DNA of 64,000 bases from Bacillus velezensis (GCF_001461825.1 NZ_LLZC01000019.1:248001-312000); one strand, 5' to 3'; shown: positions 28,824 to 40,263, counted from the first letter of the stretch. Program-made: numbers and translations. Notes: a model not told the origin generated them from the sequence alone.

Positions 28824-28947
28824 TTCACCCAACCCCTTTTTTGAATCAGTACGAGATGCACAAGCAGTAAATCTGCTTCCAGCCGAAATACTTCATTTCC
28901 TCATTTCTTAAAATATGAGATTTTTTACTTAAAATTCCATCTATGTA

Positions 28948-28990
28948 TAAAAGCAAAGCCGCCTGATTAAACAAAAGGTCAAGGCGGCGT
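28948..28990 (-). terminator. Terminator after ctaB
   Basis: Minus-strand stem GCCGCCT / AGGCGGC with a long loop, followed by TTTGCTTTT. Confidence 0.7.
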
Positions 28991-29040
28991 TTACTAGTTG
29001 TCATTGTTTGTTTTGGCGATCAAACAAGCTCATTATTCAA

Positions 29041-29958
29041 TTAAAACAGCGTGAAGACCACCATCGCTACAAAATAAATGGTCATGTAATTAAGCGAATA
29101 GACAAACATAAGAGTTGCCCACTTCATGATGTTTTTCATGCGGAATCCCATCAGTCCGAGAACAAGCCATCCGACATTCAGCAAAGTGCCGAGAATGACG
29201 ATCGGAAGACCGAGACTGCCGAGGAAAAACGGAAGCGGCAGCAGGCATGCTACCCAGACGATAATCTGTCTTTTCGTCACTTCAAAGCCGTGCACTACCG
29301 GAAGCATCGGAATATTCGCTGCTCTGTAATCTTCCGTCTTTTTAATCGCAAGCGCTAAAAAGTGCGGAATCTGCCAGATGAATAAAATCATGAATAAAAC
29401 CCACGCGACAACACCGATGTGCCCTTCAACCGCTGTCCAGCCGATTAACGGCGGCACGGCGCCTGATACACTTCCGACAACCGTATTAATCGTATAACGG
29501 CGTTTCGTCCACATTGTATAAAGAACAACGTACGTAAACACGCCGATAAAACCGATGACTGCTGCCATCACGGTGGTCATCAAAAGCATGATAAGTCCTA
29601 AAGCAATGAGTAAAATTCCTGACCACAGCGCTTGATTCGGCTGAATCTTTCCGGTTACCGTCGGTCTTACTTTCGTGCGTTCCATTAAATGATCAATATC
29701 ACGATCGTAATAGTTGTTAACCGCACAAGAACCGGCGATGATCAAAGAAGATCCTATTAATGTAAGAAGCACGGTGTTTAAATTGCCTAAAAAACTCAGA
29801 CCGGATATATGTAACGCAAGCCACATGCCGGTAAAAGTCGTAATTAAATTCGAATTGACGATTCCTATTTTGATAAGCGAAAGGAAATCCTTCCATGCCG
29901 TCGTCTCTTCAATCTGTCCGTCTATAGCTGTATCGTTTAAAATTCTGGAATTAGCCAT
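29041..29958 (-). CDS. ctaB: Protoheme IX farnesyltransferase (heme O synthase) CtaB
   Basis: CtaB adds the hydroxyethylfarnesyl chain to heme B, making heme O, the precursor of the heme A used by the caa3 oxidase. UbiA-type prenyltransferase with about nine membrane segments. The two Asp-rich motifs are [16 protein letters not shown] near residue 82 and a region near 208 ([14 protein letters not shown]). 305 residues, ATG start after GGGAGG. Its leader contains a small hairpin (GCAGGT / ACCTGC near 29981-30007) followed by TTT. ctaC begins about 220 bp downstream, beyond a terminator. Confidence 0.95.
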   Translation of the reverse strand: MANSRILNDTAIDGQIEETTAWKDFLSLIKIGIVNSNLITTFTGMWLALHISGLSFLGNLNTVLLTLIGSSLIIAGSCAVNNYYDRDIDHLMERTKVRPTVTGKIQPNQALWSGILLIALGLIMLLMTTVMAAVIGFIGVFTYVVLYTMWTKRRYTINTVVGSVSGAVPPLIGWTAVEGHIGVVAWVLFMILFIWQIPHFLALAIKKTEDYRAANIPMLPVVHGFEVTKRQIIVWVACLLPLPFFLGSLGLPIVILGTLLNVGWLVLGLMGFRMKNIMKWATLMFVYSLNYMTIYFVAMVVFTLF

Positions 29959-30076
29959 AACGTAAACCTCCCTTACAAACCTAAAGCAGGTTTTTTAAGA
30001 CCTGCAACTCTATCATACAAGATAATGACCTGTAAAAAAACATTCTCTTAAATATTAAACGAGAAACAGGAATTTA

Positions 30077-30096
30077 TTTGTGAACTTTTTATGAAT
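30077..30096. promoter_or_regulatory. Tandem ResD-type boxes upstream of ctaA
   Basis: TTTGTGAAC (30077-30085) and TTTATGAAT (30088-30096), two direct copies of the TTTGTGAAT-like ResD motif 11 bp apart. ResD, the response regulator of respiration, is known to activate ctaA in B. subtilis. Confidence 0.6.
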
Positions 30097-30201
30097 TTTA
30101 CCAAATCCGCCGGTTTCTTAATAAAGCGGTTACTTTATTTCTATCAGACCCATCTGGAATAATCAACCCCATTATCTAAGAAGTCCTGATTCTATTATAT
30201 T

Positions 30202-30210
30202 TTTGTGAAC
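30202..30210 (+). promoter_or_regulatory. ResD-type box near the ctaA promoter
   Basis: TTTGTGAAC, the third copy of the motif in this 343-bp gap, 16 bp upstream of the -35 of the assigned ctaA promoter. Confidence 0.55.
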
Positions 30211-30225
30211 AAACAGAATTGAGAA

Positions 30226-30254
30226 TTGCCACAAAACACATATTCGCTTACACT
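30226..30254 (+). promoter_or_regulatory. Promoter of ctaA
   Basis: TTGCCA, 17-bp spacer, TACACT. A second, weaker fit (TTGAGA/TATTCG) overlaps it. Confidence 0.5.
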
Positions 30255-30286
30255 TGGTACGTATATCATTTTGTCCAGTTTGTTAA

Positions 30287-31228
<942 letters not shown>

Positions 31229-31236
31229 GGCACATG

Positions 31237-31270
31237 AAAAGGCCGAAGCATTAGAGCTTCGGCCTTTTTA
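31237..31270. terminator. Bidirectional terminator between ctaA and pyc, first hairpin
   Basis: AAAAGGCCGAAGC / GCTTCGGCCTTTT with a 6-nt loop. Confidence 0.9.
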
Positions 31271-31275
31271 CATAT

Positions 31276-31317
31276 AAAAAACCTGATCGCACACGGGGGC
31301 GGATCAGGTTTTTTATA
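31276..31317. terminator. Bidirectional terminator between ctaA and pyc, second hairpin
   Basis: AAAAAACCTGATC / GATCAGGTTTTTT. Six bases after the first hairpin; together they insulate the two convergent genes. Confidence 0.9.
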
Positions 31318-31325
31318 TTCATTTT

Positions 31326-34300
31326 TTACGCTTTTTCAATTTCGATCAGTAAATCACCTGTCTGAATCGGTTCACCGTTTTTCACATGAATCTGCTGTAT
31401 CGTCCCGGAGAACGGCGCCTGTACCGTCGTCTCCATTTTCATCGCTTCATTAATCATCAGATGATCGCCTTTATTTACCTTTGCCCCGGTTTCCGTTAAC
31501 AATTTAATGACGGTTCCCGGCATGGATGCCGCAATGTGGCTTGGGTTTGTCCGATCTGCTTTTAATTTTTCCTGTACGGACGATTTTATGCTTTCATCTT
31601 TAATGACCACCTCGCGCGGCTGGCCGTTCAATTCGAAATAAACGACACGTGTCGCATCTGGCTGCGGTTCACCGATAGATACAAGCTTCACGATCAGCGT
31701 TTTTCCGCGCTCGATTTCCACTTCGATTTCTTCACCGAGTGTCATGCCGTAGAAGAAAGTCGGTGTGTCCAATACGGAAATATCACCGAAGCGTTCAGCC
31801 GTTTTAACATATTCTGTAAACACCTTCGGATAAAGAGCATACGCGATTGCGTCCTGATCACTCAATTCCATCTGATGTGTTTCTTTCCATTCTTCTTTAA
31901 TGCCTTCAAAAGATACCGGTTCAAGCAGCTCACCCGGTCTTACCGTGATCGGCGTCTGTCCTTTCAGAACGAGCTTTTGCAGTTTTTCCGGAAATCCGCC
32001 GTGCGGCTGGCCGATCTGCCCTTTAAAGAGCTCAACGACTGAATCCGGAAAATCAAGCGTTTCGCCTTTATCATAAACATCTTGTTCTGTTAAATTGTTT
32101 TGCACCATGTAAAGCGCCATATCTCCGACGACTTTGGAAGAAGGTGTTACTTTCACGACGTCGCCGAACATGCGGTTGACGACGCTGTACATGTCTTTCA
32201 CCTCATTCCAGCGATCACCGAGGCCGACTCCTTTTGCCTGCTGCTGCAGATTGCTGTACTGGCCGCCCGGCATTTCATGATTATAAATCTCAGTATGCGG
32301 AGACTTCATCCCGCTTTCAAATTCACTGTAATACTGACGGACTGATTCCCAATATTGTGACAGTCTTTCCACCTGGCGGACATCCATTTCAGGACGGCGG
32401 CTGTTTCCTTCAAGGGCATGATAAAATCCGCTTGCGCTCGGCTGTGAAGTCAGACCCGCCATTGAGCTGACGGCGACATCCACGATGTCCACACCCGCTT
32501 CAACAGCTTTGGCATAGAGAAAGACGCCATTGCCGCTCGTATCATGCGTGTGAAGATGAACGGGAATATCAATCGTTTCCTTCAGCGCTGAGATAAGTTC
32601 GTATGCGGCTTGAGGTTTCAAAAGACCGGCCATGTCTTTAATACCGAGAATGTGCGCACCAGACGCCTCAAGCTCTTTCGCCATAGAAAGATAATACTTC
32701 AAATCATATTTCGTCCGGGTCTTATCAAGAATATCTCCCGTGTAACAAATCGCAGCCTCCGCCACTTTTCCGGTTTCACGGACGGCATCGATGGCCAGCG
32801 TCATCCCTTTTACCCAGTTCAGGCTGTCAAAGATCCGGAATACGTCAATACCTGACTTCGCTGACTGCCGGACAAATTTTTGGATGACATTGTCCGGATA
32901 GTTTGTATAACCGACGGCATTTGATGAACGAAGCAGCATCTGGAACAATGTGTTCGGCACTTCCTTGCGAAGATCTTCAAGGCGTTTCCAAGGGTCTTCT
33001 TTTAAGAAACGGTACGCTACATCAAATGTCGCGCCTCCCCACATTTCAAGGCTGAACAGTTCAGGCCACAGGGCAGCCGTAGGATTCGCGATTTTTTTCA
33101 AATCATTGGATCTGATCCGTGTTGCGAGCAGGGACTGATGGGCATCCCTGAACGTTGTATCGGTCAGGAGCACGGATTTTTGCTCTTTCACCCAGTCTGC
33201 AAGCCCCTCAGCGCCTCTTTCATCAAGGATCTGTTTCGTACCGCTTGCCGGCCTTTCCCCGATATCTAACGTAACGGTCTGAGGCTTATCAAATGCAGGC
33301 TTTTCTTTTTTCCCGATTCCCGGAAAACCGTTCACCGTGACATTGCCGATATAGGAAAGCATTTTTGTTCCGCGGTCCTTCTGTTTTGGGAAAACAAACA
33401 GCTCAGGCGTTGTGTCGATAAATGATGTGTCGTATTGGCCCGTCAGGAATTTTTCATGCTTTGCCACGTTTTCAAGAAACGGAATATTGGTCTTAATGCC
33501 TCTGATCCTGAATTCCTGCAGGTTGCGGACCATTTTCGCTGATGCCTGTTCAAACGTCAGCGCCCATGTCGACAGCTTGACGAGCAGTGAATCATAATAA
33601 GGCGTGATGACGGCGCCCTGGAAGCTGTTTCCCGTATCAAGGCGGACGCCGAAGCCGCCGCCTGAGCGGTAAGCCATAATTTTACCCGTGTCAGGCATAA
33701 AGTCATTCAGCGGATCTTCAGTGGTCACACGTGATTGGATCGCATACCCGTTTGTAAAAATGTCTTTCTGCTCAGGGATATTGACGGCACGGCTGTGCAG
33801 TCCGTGGCCCTGCGCGACGAGGATTTGCGTCTGAACGATATCAACCCCCGTTATCATTTCCGTAATCGTATGCTCCACTTGTACGCGCGGGTTCACTTCA
33901 ATAAAGTAAAATTCACCGCCCGCTACGAGAAATTCCACGGTCCCCGCGTTGATATAGCCGACATTTTTCGCAAGCGCGACAGCCGCTTCACAGATTTCGT
34001 CCCTTAATTCAGGCTGCAAAGATACACTCGGCGCCACCTCAATGACCTTTTGATGGCGTCTCTGAACGGAACAGTCCCGCTCATACAGATGGACGACATT
34101 GCCTTCTTTATCTCCGATCACCTGAACTTCAATATGCTTAGGATTTTCGATCAGTTTTTCAACATACACTTCATCGTTTCCGAATGCGGCTTTCGCTTCT
34201 GATTTGGCCCGCTCAAACGATTCTTTCAATTCGCTTTCGCTTCGGACGATTCTCATTCCGCGGCCTCCGCCTCCGAGCGATGCTTTAATAATAAACGGAA

Positions 34301-34772
34301 ATCCGTGGACTTTTGCGAATTGTTCGACATCTTTTAATGTTTCAGCCGGTCCGTCACTCCCCGGAATAACGGGGATGCCGGCTTTTTCTGCCTGCTCCCT
34401 CGCCTTTACCTTATCTCCGAACATATCCAAATGCGCTGACGTCGGTCCGATAAATACGATGCCCTCTTCTTCACAGCGCCTCGCAAATTGGATATTTTCA
34501 GAGAGAAATCCGTAGCCCGGATGAATGGCATCAACGCCGTTTCTTTTTGCGATCTCAATAATCCCTTCAATATCAAGATACGCGTCAATCGGTTTTTTGC
34601 CTTCTCCCACAAGATAAGCTTCATCCGCTTTATAGCGATGATAGGAGCCCGAATCTTCTTTTGAATAAACGGCTACCGTTCTGATGTTCAATTCTGTGCA
34701 CGCCCGGAAAATCCGGATCGCAATTTCTCCCCTGTTTGCTACTAACACTTTTTGGATGGATTGTTGTGACAA
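31326..34772 (-). CDS. pyc: Pyruvate carboxylase
   Basis: Biotin enzyme that carboxylates pyruvate to oxaloacetate, refilling the citrate cycle. 1148 residues in the usual order. The biotin carboxylase and ATP-grasp domain (about 5-455) has the GGGGRGMR glycine loop near 168. The carboxyltransferase TIM barrel (about 535-800) has the metal site region LTDTTFRDAHQSL near 535. The PC tetramerisation domain follows (about 860-1060). The biotinyl domain (about 1075-1148) has the biotin Lys in INEAMKMETTV. TTG start behind AAGGGGGAG. With pdh it sets the split of pyruvate between acetyl-CoA and oxaloacetate. Confidence 0.98.
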   Translation of the reverse strand: MSQQSIQKVLVANRGEIAIRIFRACTELNIRTVAVYSKEDSGSYHRYKADEAYLVGEGKKPIDAYLDIEGIIEIAKRNGVDAIHPGYGFLSENIQFARRCEEEGIVFIGPTSAHLDMFGDKVKAREQAEKAGIPVIPGSDGPAETLKDVEQFAKVHGFPFIIKASLGGGGRGMRIVRSESELKESFERAKSEAKAAFGNDEVYVEKLIENPKHIEVQVIGDKEGNVVHLYERDCSVQRRHQKVIEVAPSVSLQPELRDEICEAAVALAKNVGYINAGTVEFLVAGGEFYFIEVNPRVQVEHTITEMITGVDIVQTQILVAQGHGLHSRAVNIPEQKDIFTNGYAIQSRVTTEDPLNDFMPDTGKIMAYRSGGGFGVRLDTGNSFQGAVITPYYDSLLVKLSTWALTFEQASAKMVRNLQEFRIRGIKTNIPFLENVAKHEKFLTGQYDTSFIDTTPELFVFPKQKDRGTKMLSYIGNVTVNGFPGIGKKEKPAFDKPQTVTLDIGERPASGTKQILDERGAEGLADWVKEQKSVLLTDTTFRDAHQSLLATRIRSNDLKKIANPTAALWPELFSLEMWGGATFDVAYRFLKEDPWKRLEDLRKEVPNTLFQMLLRSSNAVGYTNYPDNVIQKFVRQSAKSGIDVFRIFDSLNWVKGMTLAIDAVRETGKVAEAAICYTGDILDKTRTKYDLKYYLSMAKELEASGAHILGIKDMAGLLKPQAAYELISALKETIDIPVHLHTHDTSGNGVFLYAKAVEAGVDIVDVAVSSMAGLTSQPSASGFYHALEGNSRRPEMDVRQVERLSQYWESVRQYYSEFESGMKSPHTEIYNHEMPGGQYSNLQQQAKGVGLGDRWNEVKDMYSVVNRMFGDVVKVTPSSKVVGDMALYMVQNNLTEQDVYDKGETLDFPDSVVELFKGQIGQPHGGFPEKLQKLVLKGQTPITVRPGELLEPVSFEGIKEEWKETHQMELSDQDAIAYALYPKVFTEYVKTAERFGDISVLDTPTFFYGMTLGEEIEVEIERGKTLIVKLVSIGEPQPDATRVVYFELNGQPREVVIKDESIKSSVQEKLKADRTNPSHIAASMPGTVIKLLTETGAKVNKGDHLMINEAMKMETTVQAPFSGTIQQIHVKNGEPIQTGDLLIEIEKA

Positions 34773-34847
34773 ACTTTTCTCCCCCTTGGCCTAATAAATA
34801 TGTAGTTTATAATAAAGGAATATCCGTCCTGTGTATACACTTGTTTT

Positions 34848-36059
34848 TTAGAGATACACAGATTTTTCCGTCTGCCGTCTTTTTACCCCCTTAGACGGAA
34901 CGGGCTCCCTCTTTTTCTTCTTTTCTGAGTACTTGACATGCATGCTGACATTCACCAATATACCGGCACTCGTTAATAACAAAAACATTGATGAGCCCCC
35001 GTAGCTGATAAACGGCAGCGGAACACCTGTGATCGGAATTAAACCGCTGACACCGCCGAGATTGATAAAGGTCTGAATCGCAATCATGCTGGATATCCCG
35101 ATTGCCAAAAGGCTTCCGAACGGATCTTCACATTTTCTCGCAATATAAAAACCTTTTAACACGACAAAAGCCAGCAGCACAATGACAAACAGGACGCCGA
35201 AAATGCCGAGCTCCTCTGAAATAACCGCCATAATAAAGTCTGTATGCGATTCAGGCAGATAACCGTATTTTTGAATGCTTTCTCCAAGACCGAGACCGAA
35301 AAAACCGCCTGAGCCGATCGCATAATACGAATTTATAATCTGCAGGCCTGATGTGCTGGCGTATTTAAAGGGATTTTCAAGACTTTCAAACCGGCTCATA
35401 CGCCCGGGTGTCAAAATATCGTCCCATTTCAGATAGATGATCGGGCTGACAAGGAGTAATACGATTCCCGCCATGAGAACCAGCTTGAGCAGGGTCCTTC
35501 CGCTGAATCCCGAACACATAATAACGCAAAGCGCGATCAGACCGATAATCATCGCCGTTCCGAAGTCAGGCTGAATAGCGATAAGCGCACAAATGACTAC
35601 GGTGACGATCACCGGCGGAGCAACCCCCGTCAAAAGCTGATCGATGTAGCTTTGTTTCTTTGCGTATACCGCGGCAAGGTACAGTATCAGGGTCAGCTTG
35701 ACAAATTCCCCCGGCTGAATGGCCATTCCTCCGATTTTAAACCAGCTTTGCGCGTTTCCGGCAACATGTCCGAAAACAAACAGCGCGCAAAGCGCAGCCA
35801 CTGACGCAAGCAGTATGAATTTCTGAATCTTTTGATGGGCGAACACTTTGTACGGAAAAACGGCCGCGATGATAAACAGCACAAACCCCGCGATGACGGC
35901 GAACAGCTGCCGTTTAAAGAAATAGTCGCTGCTCACGCCGTAACGCATAACGGCGGTAATCATGCTTGAGCTGTATACCATTACCAATCCGAAACTGCAC
36001 AGCAGAATGATAGCGCATATCAATGAATAATCGTAAGATTTTAACATTCTTTTAAACAT
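34848..36059 (-). CDS. ftsW: SEDS peptidoglycan polymerase FtsW (YlaO)
   Basis: FtsW is the glycosyltransferase of septal wall synthesis, partner of PbpB. Ten membrane segments in 403 residues. SEDS signatures: GDGxF-type motif PDFGTAMIIGLIAL near 175, the large outer loop with LENPFKYASTSGLQIINSYYAIGSGGFFGLGLGES-type sequence (about 240-275) and LPESHTDFIMAVISEELG near 283, which holds the conserved acidic residue region. Basic C-terminal tail. ATG after GAGGATG. In B. subtilis ftsW also lies here next to pyc, away from the dcw cluster. Confidence 0.95.
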   Translation of the reverse strand: MFKRMLKSYDYSLICAIILLCSFGLVMVYSSSMITAVMRYGVSSDYFFKRQLFAVIAGFVLFIIAAVFPYKVFAHQKIQKFILLASVAALCALFVFGHVAGNAQSWFKIGGMAIQPGEFVKLTLILYLAAVYAKKQSYIDQLLTGVAPPVIVTVVICALIAIQPDFGTAMIIGLIALCVIMCSGFSGRTLLKLVLMAGIVLLLVSPIIYLKWDDILTPGRMSRFESLENPFKYASTSGLQIINSYYAIGSGGFFGLGLGESIQKYGYLPESHTDFIMAVISEELGIFGVLFVIVLLAFVVLKGFYIARKCEDPFGSLLAIGISSMIAIQTFINLGGVSGLIPITGVPLPFISYGGSSMFLLLTSAGILVNVSMHVKYSEKKKKREPVPSKGVKRRQTEKSVYL

Positions 36060-36223
36060 AACATCCTCTTTCCTGCTTAAAGCTTACGTTTAATACCTAT
36101 TGCGTATTATATTTTACTATAATTCATAAACAATTTACGCAGTTTCTTTATAGTTTTTCGGATGAAATGCAGATTAAGAGACCGTCTTACGAAAAGAAGA
36201 TGCAAAAAAACGGTTTACGGTTA

Positions 36224-36258
36224 TAAAAAAACCCAAACCGTTGAATAGTTTGAGTTTG
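36224..36258 (-). terminator. Terminator after ylaN
   Basis: Minus-strand stem ACTCAAAC / GTTTGGGT (one G-T pair) followed by a T run. Confidence 0.75.
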
Positions 36259-36263
36259 ATCAT

Positions 36264-36545
36264 TTATTTTCCTGTAAACGCGTCATGCAAAGCAGACAGT
36301 TCTCTTTCAAGTCTGTCCAGCAGCTCTTTGCCGTCGTTTTCGTCAACTAATCCCAGGCGGACAGCAAAATCGATTTCCCTCGACAGTCCGAACATCTGAG
36401 TATCCAAGACCTCTTCATACAGAGGACATTGAGGCATCGTTAAGTTATCCATTTGTACTCGGATCAGCTTCAAAATCTTCTCAGCATCTAACTTCAACAG
36501 CTCGAATGCTTTCTGCTGATGGTCAACTATAATCTCTGAAGCCAA
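36264..36545 (-). CDS. ylaN: YlaN, small helical protein affecting Fur and iron regulation
   Basis: 93-residue all-helical protein of the UPF0358 family. Homologues bind ferrous iron and relieve Fur repression, and the gene is important when iron is low. Sequence includes [38 protein letters not shown] near residue 38 and a long C-terminal helix. TTG start six bases after GGAGGG. Monocistronic by its terminator. Function is taken from recent family work. Confidence 0.88.
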   Translation of the reverse strand: MASEIIVDHQQKAFELLKLDAEKILKLIRVQMDNLTMPQCPLYEEVLDTQMFGLSREIDFAVRLGLVDENDGKELLDRLERELSALHDAFTGK

Positions 36546-36652
36546 AAGTATCCCTCCGTTCCCCAGGCGAGTACCTAATTCTTCTATTTATCATAAAGGG
36601 TATCAGGTGAAATTGCAAGAGGATTTAAGCAGATGTTATGATAAAAAATGTT

Positions 36653-37582
36653 TCAAAAAATACTCAGCCTGTATTTCTCAGACATGATTTCCAAAAGCTT
36701 CACACCCGCGATGCTGTTGCCTTTTTCATCAAGCGCCGGGCCGAATATACCGATTCCGAAGTTGTACGGCGAAATACCCATGATTCCTCCCGAAACGCCG
36801 CTTTTAGCGGGAATGCCGACCTTGATTGCGAATTCCCCGCTCGCATTGTACATGCCGCAGGTCACCATAAACGTCTTGCAGATTCTCGCCACATCTTTTT
36901 TAATGACCTGCTCCCCGGTTTCCGGATGCTTGCCGTCAAGGGCGAATACACAGCCGATTTTGGCTAAATCCAGACTGCTCATCTTAATCGCGCACTGTTT
37001 TGTATACAAATCCATGACCTCTTCAACATCGCCTTTAAAAATGTCATACTGCTTCATGTAATAACACATGGCCCGATTAATCATGGAAGATTTGAATTCC
37101 GATTCCGCGACATGGCTGCAATATGTAATGTCCTGATTATTCGCAAGTCTTCTGATGAATCCGAGCAGGTAATTCAGGCGGTCTTTCGGCGAATGCCCTT
37201 TAATTAAACCCGTAACGACGAGAGCTCCCGCATTAATCATCGGATTTAAAGGCTTGCCCGGATTTACTGTTTCAAGCTTAATCATGGAATTAAACGGGTC
37301 GCCGGTCGGCTCCTGACCCACGCAGCTGAACACCTTTTCCTTTCCGTAATCCATCAGTACGAGCGCCAGAGAAAGCACTTTCGAAATGCTCTGCAGCGTA
37401 AATGTCCGGTCGGCGTCTCCTGCCGTCAGACATGTATTTTCCGCATGATAAATCGTGACCGATAGGCTGTCTTGTTCAGATTCAGCCAGAGCCGGAATAT
37501 AGTCTGCCACTTTGCCTTCTTCGGTCCTTTTTTTCGCTTCCTGAACTAATGCGTCCAGCTCTTGGTAATGCCGGCATACCAT
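36653..37582 (-). CDS. glsA2: Glutaminase GlsA2 (YlaM)
   Basis: Hydrolyses glutamine to glutamate and ammonia; a beta-lactamase-fold enzyme. The nucleophile Ser and Lys are in TLQSISKVLSL near residue 62, the Tyr in the region near 180 (MINRAMCYYMKQY), and the C-terminal KSGVSGGIMGI near 257 closes the site. 309 residues from the ATG at 37582 after GAGGATG, equal to B. subtilis YlaM; upstream in-frame starts are rejected. Divergent from ylaL. Confidence 0.93.
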   Translation of the reverse strand: MVCRHYQELDALVQEAKKRTEEGKVADYIPALAESEQDSLSVTIYHAENTCLTAGDADRTFTLQSISKVLSLALVLMDYGKEKVFSCVGQEPTGDPFNSMIKLETVNPGKPLNPMINAGALVVTGLIKGHSPKDRLNYLLGFIRRLANNQDITYCSHVAESEFKSSMINRAMCYYMKQYDIFKGDVEEVMDLYTKQCAIKMSSLDLAKIGCVFALDGKHPETGEQVIKKDVARICKTFMVTCGMYNASGEFAIKVGIPAKSGVSGGIMGISPYNFGIGIFGPALDEKGNSIAGVKLLEIMSEKYRLSIF

Positions 37583-37634
37583 GTCGATCATCCTCACTTC
37601 GCTGCCGTTGTATACATCTAATTTGCGACACAAA

Positions 37635-37663
37635 GTGACAATTCATGCGAAAACTTTTATACT
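37635..37663 (+). promoter_or_regulatory. Sigma-A promoter of ylaL
   Basis: GTGACA, 17-bp spacer, TATACT, about 10 bp before the ribosome binding site AAGGGGGG. Confidence 0.65.
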
Positions 37664-37685
37664 TTAAGTAAAGGGGGGCTTCACC

Positions 37686-38162
37686 ATGAGCGTTATTCAA
37701 GTAAAAGGCAATGTTACATACCCGATTACAATTGATCCGAGTGTCTGGATTTTCGATGACCGCAAGTTTCCGTTTGAAAAAAATCAGCCCGTTCATCCGG
37801 ACGGCTCTGCAGAAACCCAGGAGCATACGCTTGATCCGGAACGGGTGATCAGAGAAGGGCGCATTTCGCCGCCGACTTTAAAAAGCGAAAAACGTTATGA
37901 AAAAGAAAGACTGATGAACGGCAGCTTCGCCATGAAGCTCGGCGCTGTTTTAGCAAATGCCGAGCCGAAAGAAAGCGCTGTCCTGTGCGCATTTATTTCA
38001 AAATCAGAAAGAACCGAAGTGCCGCTCGAAAAGGCGATGGACGCAATCGCGCATTTCAGCGATGCGGGGAAACCCCTTCAAGACGGCGGCCCGGTCCATT
38101 TTTACGTGGACGGAGACTTTGAAAAACCAATAACGGGCGTCACAGAAATCGAAGTTTTATAA
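37686..38162 (+). CDS. ylaL: Conserved protein YlaL, unknown function
   Basis: 158-residue soluble protein of unknown function, conserved in Bacillus. It shows an N-terminal strand-rich part ([22 protein letters not shown]) and a charged middle region; no recognised catalytic motif. ATG after AAGGGGGG. Its last six bases overlap the 3' end of phoH2 on the other strand, so there is no room for a conventional terminator. Confidence 0.82.
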   Translation: MSVIQVKGNVTYPITIDPSVWIFDDRKFPFEKNQPVHPDGSAETQEHTLDPERVIREGRISPPTLKSEKRYEKERLMNGSFAMKLGAVLANAEPKESAVLCAFISKSERTEVPLEKAMDAIAHFSDAGKPLQDGGPVHFYVDGDFEKPITGVTEIEVL

Positions 38163-39485
38163 CAAATCGGCGGCAAGCTGTGCAAGGCCGGATCTCTCAC
38201 CTTTCACAAGCTTCACGCTGCCGGAGACGGTTTGTTCTTTAAACCGTTCTACAACATAAGCAAGTCCGTTGTTTAAACTGTCTAAGTATGGGTGATCTAT
38301 TTGCTCCGGATCGCCCATCAGGACAATTTTGCTGCCCTCTCCCACCCGAGTCAAAAGCGTTTTGACCTCGTGCCTCGTCAGATTCTGAGCCTCATCAATA
38401 ATAATAAATTGATCCGGAATGCTTCTTCCCCGAATGTATGTCAGCGCCTCCACCTGAATCGATCCGATTCCTGCCAAAATCGCTTCAAGTTCACCCGGCT
38501 TTTTCGCATTGAATAAAAATTCAAGATTATCAAAGATCGGCTGCATCCACGGCTTGAGCTTTTCCTCTTTTTCGCCCGGCAAATATCCGATATCCTTTCC
38601 CACCGGGACGATGGGACGCGCGACGATCAGTTTTTTATAAATACCGAGATCCTCCGTCTGCAGAAGCCCTGCCGCGAGAGCAAGCAAGGTTTTTCCCGTT
38701 CCCGCTTTTCCGATCAGGGTGACAAGCGGGATATCTTCCCTCAGCAGGAGTTCAAGCGCCATTGTCTGCTGGACGTTCTTCGGCCTGATACCCCATACGT
38801 GCTCATCATCGAAAACGAGTCTTTTTACGGTCTCGCCTTTCTTATCTGCCATGCCGACCGCAGACGAAGATCCTCCTAATTCATCTTTCATCAGCACAAA
38901 TTGATTCGGATAAACCTGATGCTGCTGAAGCTCCTTGACTGAAATTTGTTTGTTTTTATAAAACGAGGCAAACCGCTCTTTATTCATAAATATATCTTTG
39001 TACCCGCTATATATTTCATCATGGTCAACGACTCTGTCGTTTAAAAAGTCCTCCGCCAAAAGCCCGATGGCATCCGCCTTTACCCTGACAAGCACATCTT
39101 TGCTGACCAGGATGACGAGGCGGCCGTTTTCTTTCGTTTCCTCCTCAAGGCTTAAATTTTTTGCCACCGCCAAAATGCGGTTATCATTCGTTTTTTCGAT
39201 AAAAATTTCTTGGAGCTGGTGAAATGACCGGTGGTTCAGTTCAATTCTGAGCGTTCCTCCGCTTTCAAGCGGAACTTTCTCGTGCAGCCTTCCTTTCTCC
39301 CTGAGCCCGTCTATCAGCTTAGATACGTGCCTCGCATTTCTCCCGACCTCGTCCATATACCGCTTTTTTGAATCGACCTCTTCCAGCACGACGGCGGGGA
39401 TGACAACTTCGTTTTCTTCAAAGGAAAAAATGGCGTTAGGATCCTGCAAAAGTACATTCGTATCTAACACATAAATTTTACTCAA
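38157..39485 (-). CDS. phoH2: PhoH2-type PIN domain and ATPase protein (YlaK)
   Basis: PhoH2 proteins join an N-terminal PIN ribonuclease domain to a PhoH ATPase/helicase and act on RNA. The PIN domain (about 1-140) starts [14 protein letters not shown] with the first acidic residue, and the PhoH domain (about 245-442) has Walker [13 protein letters not shown] and Walker [12 protein letters not shown]. 442 residues with a TTG start eight bases after AGGAGGC. In some bacteria such genes pair with a small antitoxin (phoAT); no such gene is visible here, as ylaJ is divergent. Confidence 0.92.
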   Translation of the reverse strand: MSKIYVLDTNVLLQDPNAIFSFEENEVVIPAVVLEEVDSKKRYMDEVGRNARHVSKLIDGLREKGRLHEKVPLESGGTLRIELNHRSFHQLQEIFIEKTNDNRILAVAKNLSLEEETKENGRLVILVSKDVLVRVKADAIGLLAEDFLNDRVVDHDEIYSGYKDIFMNKERFASFYKNKQISVKELQQHQVYPNQFVLMKDELGGSSSAVGMADKKGETVKRLVFDDEHVWGIRPKNVQQTMALELLLREDIPLVTLIGKAGTGKTLLALAAGLLQTEDLGIYKKLIVARPIVPVGKDIGYLPGEKEEKLKPWMQPIFDNLEFLFNAKKPGELEAILAGIGSIQVEALTYIRGRSIPDQFIIIDEAQNLTRHEVKTLLTRVGEGSKIVLMGDPEQIDHPYLDSLNNGLAYVVERFKEQTVSGSVKLVKGERSGLAQLAADLL

Positions 39486-39639
39486 GTCTCAGCCTCCTGA
39501 AATAAGGATCAAAGCCCATCGTGTGCTTCTCTTTCCGCGAAAAACGGGGATGCCTGCTAAAATATATGATTTGGTGAATAAAGATAGAAGGTTAATTCAA
39601 CAATAAAATAAATGAAAGCATTCAAGGAGGAAATCTGAC

Positions 39640-40263
39640 GTGCGAATTCTTTTCATTATCATACAAGCCTTGTTTATCCTTACCGGCTGCACTGCTGTAC
39701 AGGACGGCCGCGGCCGCAATATTCAGAACGAATCAGCCGATCAGCGCGATGCAAAACCGATCCATGTGAAAAATACGGCTCCTGAGACAGCTGAAAATCC
39801 AGGCCGGACAGACATCGCTAAGCATCTCGTCGAGGTAACCGAAAAAATCCCCGGCATTTCAGATGCCACCGCGGTTGTACTCGGAAGATACTCCGTTGTC
39901 GGTATCGATGTGGATGACAATTTAGAAAGAAGCAAAGTGGAGAGCATTAAATACACGGTTGCCCAGGCGTTAAAAAACGATCCTTACGGCGCCAATGCCG
40001 TTGTCGTGGCTGATCCTGATACGGTTTCCCGTCTGAGAGGCATGGGCAGCGACATTAAGGCCGGCCGCCCCGTTTCAGGCATTTTGGACGAACTTGCCGC
40101 CATCGTCGGCCGTGTCATGCCGGAAGTCCCGAATGATGTGACCGACAATGAAAAAGAATCACCGACTCAATCGAATGATGATCAGCTGAACGAAAGAGAC
40201 CAGAACAAGCTGCAGAACGAACAGAACGATCAATCGGATCATCATATGAAAAACCGCCGGTAA
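39640..40263 (+). CDS. ylaJ: Sporulation lipoprotein YlaJ (YhcN/YlaJ family)
   Basis: A lipoprotein of the YhcN/YlaJ family, found in spores of Bacillus and expressed in the forespore in B. subtilis. Signal peptide with lipobox LTGC (Cys17), a conserved domain (about 55-160) with YSVVGIDVDDN near 85 and YGANAVVVADPD near 116, and a polar Asn/Gln/Asp-rich C-terminal tail. GTG start behind AAGGAGG. A TGAATA box about 65 bp upstream could be a sigma-G -35, but the -10 is unconvincing. 207 residues. Confidence 0.88.
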   Translation: MRILFIIIQALFILTGCTAVQDGRGRNIQNESADQRDAKPIHVKNTAPETAENPGRTDIAKHLVEVTEKIPGISDATAVVLGRYSVVGIDVDDNLERSKVESIKYTVAQALKNDPYGANAVVVADPDTVSRLRGMGSDIKAGRPVSGILDELAAIVGRVMPEVPNDVTDNEKESPTQSNDDQLNERDQNKLQNEQNDQSDHHMKNRR

